NCBI RefSeq assembly: GCF_000004825.1
Contig: NW_008805074.1
Coordinates: 682,001-746,000 of the forward strand
DNA length: 64,000 nt
Reading direction: 5' to 3'
DNA from: Heterostelium album PN500
Taxonomy: Eukaryota; Evosea; Eumycetozoa; Acytosteliales; Acytosteliaceae
Under the pieces are notes generated by a model that was not told the DNA's origin, did not search any database, and was given only the letters and a program-made list of their open reading frames with translations. This document shows, one piece after another, positions 11,955 to 22,202 of this stretch. The translations under genes and the position numbers were made by a program. Each line of letters begins with the position of its first letter. Positions within the stretch are counted from its first letter, which is position 1.

Positions 11955-12942
11955 TTATTGTTCTTTTTTAAATAAATGAGCATTAGTATTTCCACTACTT
12001 AGTAATTCTCTAAGTTTTAATAATCCTAATCTCTTTGAAAACATATAGTCTGTTATGAATTTAGGTAGTATTGAATAGATTTTAAAGAGTGTGGTTAGTG
12101 GACCGTAGGAAAAAGTGATTGGAACACTTGGTTTTAGGAGTTGAGCGATGGCATAGTCTGAGAATTGGAGTGCCGTCATATCGTGTTGCTGAGAGGTACC
12201 TGCTCTCATGATGATATAGTCTTTGATTGGTTGATAGAGTGTTCTCTTCAGCAGTTCTTGTAACGAGGGTTGTGCTTTCATTGCAATATCCGATTGGATT
12301 GCACCTGGTACCACAAGCGATACCTTGATGTCGAATGGCGCCAACTCCATTCGAAGAGCATCGGTCCAAAAGTGAATGGCAGCCTTGCTTGCACAATACA
12401 TTCCGACGTAAGGATTTGAAATCCAACCGCCTGGGCTACCGATATTGGCAATCAAACCCGATTTCCTTGGAATCATATGTTTGGCTACCTCTCTTACAAC
12501 GTTAACTACACCAAAGAAATTGGTATCCATCATTCTTCGATTGTCTTCATCAGTGAGATCAATAACCGGTCCATAAATATTGATACCAGCATTATTTATA
12601 AGGATATCAATTTTCTCTTCTTTTTGTAAAATTGTATCGATTGCTTCCTTTTTAAATTGTAGATATTTAAATGAATATGTATGTAAATAAGATATTTCTA
12701 AAAGTAGTAAGAATCTTTCATTTCTCTTTTACCTTTATAGAATTATTATCACAAACATCTAACTGAACAATATCAACATTTTCTGATTTCAATTTACTAA
12801 TGGATGAAACATTTCTTGCGGAAGCATAAACTTTGATATTAGGATACTTTGACAGCGACTCGACCAAAGCATGTCCAATGCCTGATGAACATCCAGTTAC
12901 CAATGCAACTTTTTCATAATTTCTATTAATAGTTGGAATCAT
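11955..12942 (-). CDS. Short-chain dehydrogenase/reductase (SDR), paralogue 1
   Basis: Exon 1 (12942-12733, 70 codons) and exon 2 (12647-11955) join in phase 0 to 300 aa. The Rossmann glycine motif TGCSSGIG (16-23), NNAG (88-91), catalytic Ser141 and YCASK (Tyr154, Lys158) are all present, so the enzyme should be active. It is a classical SDR using NAD(P)H; the substrate is unknown. The C-terminal part (FSYGPLTTLFKIYSILPKFI) is hydrophobic and shared with two tandem paralogues at 27909-28875 and 29200-30161. All three have one intron at the same point, after DVCDxxSIK. It converges on the LRR gene, whose stop is 265 bp away, and is divergent from the Y14 gene. Confidence 0.9.
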
Positions 12943-13752
12943 TTTTTATTAAATATGGTTGCCAAGTCAAAAACAAAAAACAAAATGAATTATAACAGAT
13001 TTCAATATGTTATGTTTATATAATATATATATATATTGTTTAATTCCATTCAATGACATGGAAAAATTTTAAAATTTGGGTCAACCACTCAAATTTTTTT
13101 AATTTGCTTCTGTTTTTTCATGGAGTTAAACATATATATATTATATACACATATTAGTATTTTTATCTATAGGAAAAAATAAAATAAAAAAAAACCAATA
13201 CAATATATTTTTTGTATGTTACTGACCAAACGAATTCATTTTGTTCAGATATAAATAAAAATAGATATAAATATAAATAAATATATTATTATTACTCTTT
13301 AATATTTTCATACATCAAAAGCAGTAAGCGATCCCTTGAATAAATTACCAATAATATCCATGTGCATACAAAATTTGTTTCAAATAATCGATTAAATATT
13401 TAAACTAATCACATTTAATACAACCAATCAAAATTTGTTTACAATTATAAATTAATTCGTCTTCTATATATATTTATTTCATTAACCACCTACTTTAAAA
13501 ATAATCATGTATATTAATATGATAATGTAAACCGATCAAAAAAAAAAAACAGATTTTTTATTTTTTTTAAAAAAAAAATAATCATAAAAATATTCAATAT
13601 TCAAAAACAAATAATAAAAAAAATAACAATAACAACACAACAACTACGACTTAACAAACACACAACAACAACAACACAAAACAAAAACAAAACATAAAAT
13701 TAAAAACAAACGAGATAGTTAAGGTTAGGTTAGGTTAGTTAGTTTGCATGAC
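12943..13752. promoter_or_regulatory. Divergent promoter region with imperfect inverted repeat
   Basis: This serves both the SDR (-) and Y14 (+) genes. Around 13016-13150 a left arm of TA repeat plus GTTTAATTCCAT is mirrored by ATGGAGTTAAAC plus TA repeat about 80 bp later: 11 of 12 core bases pair, with further TA pairing outside. The 150 bp before the Y14 start are A-rich with ACAACA runs. Confidence 0.45.
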
Positions 13753-14463
13753 ATGGATATAGATAAACAAAATAATAATAATAATGGTGGTGGTGTTACT
13801 GAGGAGTTGGAAGAAGGTGAACAAATTTTCACTTCCGATTTGCGAAAGGGTGTGCTACCAAAGAAGGTGATGAAAGGTAGAGGTGTCATCGATTCGATTG
13901 AACGTGACCAACGATATGCTGGCGACTCTGGTTTGTTCGAATCGTTGAACCAAGACGAATCGCTAATCAAGCCGGGCGAACCGATCAAGTCGATCGAAGG
14001 TTGGATCGTCGTCGTTACAAACATCCACGACGAAGCACAAGAGTCGGATCTTCGTGATCTCTTCTGTGAGTACGGTGCCATTAGAAACATGCATTTGAAC
14101 TACGATCGTCGCACTGGATTCACCAAGGGCTATGCACTCATAGAGTACGAGCAAGAGAGCGAAGCGAGCGCCGCCATCAAGGAGAGCGAGAAGATCGAAC
14201 TGGCCGGTAAGCCACTGACGGTCGACTTTGCATTCGTGCAATCGGTCGATACCACCCCGACACATACCATCCAATTGAGATCGACAAGAACCGGTGGAAG
14301 AAGATCAACTGGTGGTGACAGAGATAGAGATAGAGACAGAGATAGAGATAGCAACAACTTTAATAACAACAACAACAACAATAGAAGTAGTAGAAACTAT
14401 AGAGGTGGTAACAGTGATAACAGAAGGAATAGAGATAGTAACAACAATAACAGAAGATATTAA
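13753..14463 (+). CDS. rbm8a: RBM8A/Y14 homologue, exon-junction complex RNA-binding protein
   Basis: A single exon of 236 aa from the ATG at 13753; the in-frame TTG upstream is not a credible start. One RRM spans about 84-163, with RNP2 VVVTNI (86-91) and RNP1 KGYALIEY (125-132). The preceding segment (GEPIKSIEGWIVVVTNIHDE) and YDRRTGFTKGYALIEYE are diagnostic of Y14. In other eukaryotes Y14 pairs with Mago in the exon-junction complex and influences mRNA export, localisation and decay. The N-terminus is acidic with an Asn run. The C-terminus is RD-repeat and Arg/Gly/Asn-rich, longer than in animals, and replaces the usual RS tail. It is intronless, although it acts on splicing products. Confidence 0.92.
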   Translation: MDIDKQNNNNNGGGVTEELEEGEQIFTSDLRKGVLPKKVMKGRGVIDSIERDQRYAGDSGLFESLNQDESLIKPGEPIKSIEGWIVVVTNIHDEAQESDLRDLFCEYGAIRNMHLNYDRRTGFTKGYALIEYEQESEASAAIKESEKIELAGKPLTVDFAFVQSVDTTPTHTIQLRSTRTGGRRSTGGDRDRDRDRDRDSNNFNNNNNNNRSSRNYRGGNSDNRRNRDSNNNNRRY

Positions 14464-15137
14464 AAAGTATATTAAGTAAAAATACAGTATACAGTAACAA
14501 CAACAATCAAAAACAGCAAAAACAACAAACTCTAGGAAGTTAATATTTGTAAACAACTAAATAATTCAACCCAACTTTAAATCAAATCAAATCAAAATCA
14601 AATCAATCTACCTTTTTAAAATAGTTGGATGTTCCACGCAATACACAGTACCAACAACTATAAAACGATGATCAATCTACTATATGTATATAATAGCTAG
14701 CAAAATGTTTTACAAAATACAAGCTCAAAACAGAATATCAAATTCATTGATAGATGAATACTTATTCACTAACAAAAACAAACAACAAGGATACTTTTAT
14801 TTATTGAACAACCCATTTTTTTCTTAACTGATCATTACACAAAAGCAATTAATATATATTAAACTTAAGTAACTAATATTGTTTTTTTTATTTTTTTATC
14901 ATTTAATGCAACTTGAAGTAATAAATTATTAATAAGTGTCATAATCATAAAATCTATTGAATTGTTATAATTAAGAATATGTTCAGTGTTATAAACCTTT
15001 AATTATTTTTATTTTTATTTTTTTTATTGAATTTTTTTAAATTGATACAAATTGTTCAAGCTTATTATGATAGTTGTATAACATGTACTCAAACAAACAA
15101 CTATTGATAGTTTTAAAAAAAAAAGATAAACCATATG

Positions 15138-15161
15138 TGTTGAAGGTAATTACCTTCAACA
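15138..15161. repeat. Perfect 24-bp palindrome
   Basis: The half-site TGTTGAAGGTAA is followed directly by its exact reverse complement TTACCTTCAACA with no spacer. No gene is near. A perfect no-loop palindrome suggests a dimeric-protein binding site rather than an RNA hairpin. Confidence 0.7.
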
Positions 15162-16247
15162 TCTTCCACAATAGTAGATTAAATAAATCAAAGAATATTC
15201 GATTGTTTTTTATAAAATTATCTATATATTTTGATTGACAGCATTCAAACAGTTATATTTAATTTTTATTCATTTATTGTTCACTTCCTTTATCACTCTC
15301 TATAACTTCAATTACCATTCTTCTTTTTTTTTTTAATTTATTAAACATCACTCATTTAAGATAATGAATGAGTACTAACTACTACTATAAAATATATTTT
15401 TAAAATCGATATACATAGATATTGGTACATTAATTTCTGATGAACCCAATCAAGTAGGTAGTTGTACTACAAGATTACATACGTTTTTGGTTTGCAGAAT
15501 CTTATTATATTAATTATACATGTTATTGTATATTTACCATATATATCCACTCCCATTTTGTCATAGTCAGGTTTAGCATATCACAACACTCACTCACCCA
15601 CTCTTTTGAATTCAAAATGTAGATTCATTATTAAACATCCACATAACACACACACATATACACATAACACAAAACACATTTACAATCAACTCACACCACC
15701 CAGAACATCAATTATACATATATAAATACATTAATATATATTATATAAAAGATAAAACAACACAAAAATTAAAATAACAAATATAATATTATAGTGTGTT
15801 GTTTGTTGTATGTTGTAGTTGTTTTGTTGTTGATGATCTTACAGGTAATGTTATTTATCTATGTACATGGTGTGATTTAAAGTTCATCAAGTTTTAAGAG
15901 GTATCTAATTTATAAATCTATATTTATATCGGATATATCTATCTATTATGATATATTATTATTATGTATGTAATTATGAACAACAGAATAAACTATTATC
16001 ATCTCTAACTACACATTTGGTTGTGTTCACTCACCCTCTTAATCTATTAACCACAACCACAACCACAATCACTACCACATATCAAAACCATAATCAATCA
16101 ATTTATATATATAGTTCACTCTTTTCATCATCATCATCATTAACATCATCATCAATCATTTAAATAAACTAAACTCAAAGCAACACATGTGTTAAGCTAA
16201 TTCATTCGTCTCCATAACACCCACAAACTTTCAACACCAAAGAAAAT

Positions 16248-16265
16248 ATCACTTGATCAAGTGAT
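16248..16265. repeat. Perfect 18-bp palindrome
   Basis: ATCACTTGATCAAGTGAT at this position equals its own reverse complement. It lies in the gene-free stretch upstream of the phosphodiesterase. Confidence 0.65.
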
Positions 16266-17265
16266 TCCACACATAATTAACATATTACACCAAGTTTCAA
16301 CATTACACACATCGATTATCTTTGATTTAAGGCAATCCTATTGTGGAGAGATGCAGTTTTAATAATTTTTGAAATCAATTAATTCCCAAAACAAGATTGA
16401 TGATGTATTATTAAAACATGAAAACCACTGACCAGGTTCTATTGGATTGGTTAGTTTTGCATTGTTATTGTCGTTGTTGATTTTTGTGTTTGTTGGTAGA
16501 AAAAGAACGAATGGAAGATTGAGGTTGAGAAAGTGTTATTATTGTTGTTAAGTGTTAGTTTGTTTGTTAGAGTGATATTTTTTAATATCATATTAGTTTG
16601 ATCATCATCAATTGATATTGTTGCCAGCTATATAATCGAATATATATTTTAACAATTGTATATTAATGTACTATCGTTGCTACAACTACTCCCACCCCTC
16701 CCAATAAGAGACTTTGATATTCAAATTGGTTAAAGCAGCAGCATGCTTTATTATCAATCAATTCAATTCAAAATTTTAATTTAATTCACACATGTGTTCA
16801 GGCTACTAACTAAAATGTGAATCGTCGAGAGGACTCCCAATACAATTGATTTCCAATTCAATATTCTGTTATCATCCTTTTTCAATCCAACCCAATAATA
16901 CCATGGATTGTGTATGTTTAATCTATTCTACTAATCATATCAACATCATCATCATAATCAATAGTAGTTATTAATATCATGTTAAAAATAAATAGAGTGT
17001 TTCCATTTAAATCAGTATCATTAATTTATTAGTTTTTGACAACATTGACAATTCATTAATAATGATAATCAAGTATGTGATTGATAATCGGTATCCCACT
17101 TGAAATTAAATAAATTTGATTCTCAATGTAGAACACTTCGTAATTCTACGCTAATATATAATATATAGATAGATAAAATGGTTTTTGTGAATTATTAATA
17201 AAATTGAAATCCAATCGACAATCTATCTGTGCTTTGTTGTAAGTGGTGGTTAAATGTTAATAAGC

Positions 17266-17301
17266 TGAAATGGGATATCCCATTTCAATTTAAAATTGAA
17301 A
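17266..17301. repeat. Two overlapping palindromes
   Basis: A perfect 22-bp palindrome (half-site TGAAATGGGAT, 17266-17287) overlaps a second inverted repeat, TTTCAATTT / AAATTGAAA with a 1-nt centre (17283-17301). The shared TTTCA belongs to both, so the region can form alternative cruciform or hairpin pairings. Confidence 0.65.
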
Positions 17302-19588
17302 TTAACATTTATACCTTGTTCTTTTTTAAATATATTAATTCTTTATTGGTTTTTTTTTTTTTTTTTTTGAAGCAACATGTTTAAAATAGAATAAAATAGA
17401 GCTTGAATAAGTTAAATGTGTAGTGTAGGTTCGATTTTAAAATTATTAATCTGTTTAATCAACAACATCAACAACAATATCAACAATAAACCTTCAAAAT
17501 CAGTAACATTCATCTATTTAATAATTTATTATTGTTATTATTATTATTATTCTTATAAGACAAAATAGATATCTATTTATCTATCCTATCTATCCTATCT
17601 TTATCTTTATCTTTATCTATCTATTCTATCAATCTTATAAGAACGTCATTCATTTAGATTAGATATCCAACAGCAGTAAAATATAAAATTGTAAATTCCT
17701 TTTATTAAAAATTTTTAAATATAATTTTTTAATTTCCTCCAATAAATTTATGTTTTCATCATACCATACATATCTTGGTAATTAAAAATAACTATTTATT
17801 GGAAAATATAGAATTATTATTGTTATTGCTTGTTGGTTATTTTGTTTTGTCCACAAATCCACTTGTCCACAGTCCAATAGTTTTAACTAAAGTTGTTCAG
17901 AGTAAGTTAGATTCCCAATAACATTTAAGAAGCGAGTTTGTTTGTTTGTTTCTTTGTTATTTTGATATCATACGTATGGGAGAATATATTTTAGAGATAA
18001 ACATATTTAAATATTGTATTATGTCCCATTTTCCAAAACATTTTCAGATTAAGATCTGTTATTAACAACAAATTGACAATCAATGTCAACTACACTTCTA
18101 CTACACTGTGTAGAAACCGTCCCAATATCAGAATTTATAGATATACTTTTAATCAATCGTATCAATTTCAATCATTCCATCCAACGATTATTTTTATAGT
18201 ACACTTTGACACAAAGAGATGTGAACTAAATTTATTATTATTATTAGTAATAATGTTTCATCTAAATCATAATATTTTAAATATACATCAATAATGTTTA
18301 TTTTTGGTTATTATCATTATTATGTATCCTTATTTTTTTTTAGTAGTATAATTAATTTACAGATAGATAACGATAATAACCACAAGTGTAAACAATCAAT
18401 CAATTTTAATGAATCGTACTTACTACATTAACCATTACTACTTTTATTTTATAAATTTGAATAACTTATGCTTTTGGTTTACTAAATGTGTCAGCCTGAC
18501 TTTGTGTATCTTTTTTTTTTTTTATCTTTAATGAATGAGATGTTGCGTTGTTTTGTTCCTTATAAAAAATAGTGATTTATGAAACACCCAACACTCTCGC
18601 TACACTTTTTACTTTTAGATTTCAGTAATGGAAATCTGTTCATTAATAACCCCCCTATATCTGATTAATCAGAAATTCCCCCAGACATTTATTTTATCTT
18701 TCATAAAACTCAAGTTGAGCAAAAGCAAAAACTCACCCAAAAAAACATTCTTCACAAAACAATCATCAAATAATTATTTATTTATGAAAATTACTATGTA
18801 CATAGAGTCAGTAAATAACTAAATCATTTATAAATCAATATAAAAATAGTTGTTATTCTATTATTATTCTTCATTTTTCATCTTCTTTTATAATGAAAGT
18901 GAGATTTTAGTTGTTATAACCCTCTCAAATTGGTGTGTGTTGTTCCACCTAACTACTCACAACATACACACTCACACACTCACACCACACCACTACATGA
19001 TGGAACAACACACACATCATCATCACACAAATCACTAAACATAACATATGCATCATGTTATAACGCAACCAGTGTGTTTGTTTACCACTGAATTGTTTTA
19101 TTAAACAACGCCAATAATATTGAATTGAAGGAGTCACACAATAAAGTCAGTGACTATCACTAATTAATTGATGAATAACTTGGTTTTGTTTAAAATTGTG
19201 ACCTGAATCCTCTTGGATGTAACACTTATCGTCAGAAATTAGCTTACCTTTTGACCAACAAAAGTCAACAGCCACTCAACTCATTTACACACAGCCCGCA
19301 TTTATATATAAAACACCAAATAATGAAATAGATTTTATAATTGTTTTTGTTATTGTTGTTGTTGAGTTGGTTGTGATGGGGCATTGGGAGGTAGCTCCTG
19401 TGTCAATGCTAATACCAACAGCTACTCAATCGAGTTGATGATGTAAAGCTCCCACATTTAATATAAAATAAATATATAAATAATGAAAGGAAAACACTTG
19501 TGTGTGACAACAATAATCATGATGCTGCATCGACACTTGATAACATACCTCTCCACCTAATGAATATACTGATATTTATGCTAATATA

Positions 19589-20148
19589 TCACAACAACAA
19601 TATAGCTATTAATATTAACACAGTTGTTGTTGTTGTTGTTGTTGTTGTTGGTTGGACTGCTCCTTGTTTGTTTTCAACTCCAATCAATCGAAATCACTCT
19701 ATAAAAATCAATCGATATATTAATTCTATCATCATTAATCCTAATGTATAACTGAAATTACTAATTCCGACATCTATTCTTACCATCACAAAACACAAAC
19801 TATTAAATTAAAACAAAAAGTCGTCACATTAATAACAACAAATAATCATAATTTAATTTAATTTTTTCAATCCAATCACTATTATTATTATTAATATTTA
19901 TTCAATTTATTAAAATAATTTAATAATAATACTAATATTGGTAATAATTTAGTATTACTATTTATTATTATTAATTCAAATTCAAAAAAAAATATATATA
20001 TATTTTTTAATAATATTATTATTACGCATTCGAAATTCCATTTGGAAAAAATATTAAAATAATAATAGTCCAGCTTACCATCAATTAGTATACCTGACAA
20101 AACAAAAATAGCCAATAATAATAATAATTTTGAGTGATATACTATCAT
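19589..20148 (-). CDS. Candidate tiny secreted GPI-type protein (two exons)
   Basis: Weak model. Exon 1 (20148-20079) starts with ATG and encodes a textbook signal peptide (MIVYHSKLLLLLAIFVLSGI then LIDG), followed by a GTAAGC donor in phase 1. Using the acceptor-like GGAG at 19678-19681, exon 2 (19677-19589) continues in phase as VENKQGAVQP, nine threonines and the hydrophobic end VLILIAILLL before a stop: 52 aa in all. A signal peptide, Thr-rich stalk and hydrophobic tail would suit a small GPI-anchored glycopeptide. Against it, the acceptor is poor, the intron would be about 400 bp, and the threonines come from a GTT microsatellite that could be non-coding. Confidence 0.22.
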
Positions 20149-22202
20149 GAGAGTTGATTCAATTAACTATTAATTAGTAATAAAGATATTAAAATAATAC
20201 CTTAAGCCAATAATAGAGAGCAAGCAGTAATTTTAAAAATAGCATCTTTAGTTTCGTACGCATCATCATAATCATACCACACAATATAATTATAGTATTT
20301 GTTTTTTTTTTTTTTTGATACTTATATATTCAAGTTTATATTACATTTTTTCTATCTTTAATTGTTTTTAACAATTAAATGCTTCATTCTTCTTTTCCAA
20401 CCTATTAATTAAATATTATATAACTATAGTTGCATCACTATTATCGTTTATCTGATAATATTAAAAGTAGGAAGTTAGTTTGTTAAATCAAAACATAACC
20501 CAGCATCAACAACCAATACAACTACATATTTTTTACAACCAAAAAATATAATAGCAGTAAAATTGGAAAGAAGAGAAACCATTCCAATTCTCTACAGCTT
20601 AATCCGATCGTTCAGAAAATATTTCATTCCCTTTCACATTAGGTAAATAGTTTAAAAATTCAATTCACATCTTTTAAAAACAATGGTGAATGGTGGACCT
20701 CATCCCAAATTTTAATAATTACACTCAACACATTCTTTGTTTTATTATTTTAACAAAACTGTTTTTTTTTTTTTAATTGTTCAAAGTGTAGTTGTAACAC
20801 TCTTATCTCACCACTCACTTCTCACTTATAGTAATTTTAAAATTACTCCACACTCACTACTCAGTCGTTCGTTACACTCATATTCAAAAACACAATGATC
20901 TCAAAGTATTGTTAACGTTGATTTGTAGTAGTTGTTCCTAAAATTGTTACTGTTGTTATTTTTGCCTTATTGTTCAACACATCGAAGCTTACATTGTGTT
21001 TTTCACTGTAAACTTTAATAACAATGGTACTCTCTGCTCATCAGAAGTGATGGTTTAAACTTTATTTTTTAATTTATACAATATTGTATTTACATTCTCA
21101 ATGTTCTGTTTGCAGTTTGAAATTCATCTTTTAATTTCTTTCCTTTTTTTATTTTTATTTTAATGTACAAACAAAATTTTGATCAAACCATAAATTGCCA
21201 CACACACACACAATTTCCTTCACACTCCCACAAATGAAACTTGTGTTATTTGGTGGTGGGAGTAAGAGAATTCATAAATGGTAATATTAGTGGTGAATGT
21301 TCACTCATCAGGGCACACTCTTTACTCACATCACCAAAAAAGATGTTGTTAATCAACCACCACACCTTCCATTTAACCCACCAATAATAATAATAATAAC
21401 ACCTCATCCAACAAATCTGAACATTAATTTCCAAATTTGTTTCAACCTCTATACCCTTTAGATATATACATTTTTTATATCAATTAAAAATTCACAACAA
21501 TAACAAGTCATGATAATCAACCAAATCACTCTATATTAATAAGGCAATAGGTGCACCAAAGAAAACAAAATCAGCCAAACAACAATAATTTAATAAAACC
21601 AATCAATTAAAAAAAACAAAAATAACAAAAATAACAAAAAAAAAAAAATACATTGGAAATATTTCAATATAAATAATTCATCATCAAATATCATCTGTTA
21701 AAAATGAATTTTCCAATATTTGGATCATCTCTAAAATAATAATTATTTAATAATAGATTTTCACTATCAACTTCAAACCATTGCATTGCGCATTCTTTAA
21801 TTTGTAAAATAATTGCCATTCAATAATATAGCCACCATCACTATCAACCAAAATTTTTATTTGAAAATCTTAAAATTCAAAACATATTAATCTAATTCCT
21901 TTCCCACTATAACATTCAACATCCATCCCAACTGAAAATCAATCAATTTTATCAACTTTATTGGATAATTATTAACAACCTTGTTACTTGTCCGGTCGAC
22001 CAATAATAGAGAATTATTTATTCTACCCTTAAGCCATCTGATTCACTCATTAAATTGGGTTGCGCAATCCAAAACCATGTATCAACTAACCAATGTATTA
22101 AGGTATTTATAAACTGAGAGAGTGGACCAAGTAAAAAAAGTCAAGTTTACTAATTTTGTTTTTTTTTTTTTTTTTTTCTAAACCAATTAATTTTTTTTAT
22201 CA

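Larger units (their letters stand above)
14464..22202. other. 7.7-kb region with no convincing gene, upstream of the phosphodiesterase
   Basis: No open frame here has domain support. The region is AT-rich and contains three perfect palindromes (15138-15161, 16248-16265, 17266-17287) and several C/A- or G/T-rich tracts (about 15640-15680, 18940-19000, 21197-21235). It also has a GTT run at 19622-19651 and TATC/TTATC repeats near 17575-17630. One weak two-exon candidate (19589-20148, minus) is listed separately. In D. discoideum the class II phosphodiesterase gene pdsA uses several promoters spread over kilobases, and C/A-G/T-rich elements bind the developmental factor GBF. The region could therefore be an extended control region of the gene at 22203. 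That is inference. Confidence 0.5.

Noticed and set aside
13744-13752. TTG start for Y14
   Set aside because: Non-ATG start in a eukaryotic gene; the ATG at 13753 is three codons in and sufficient.
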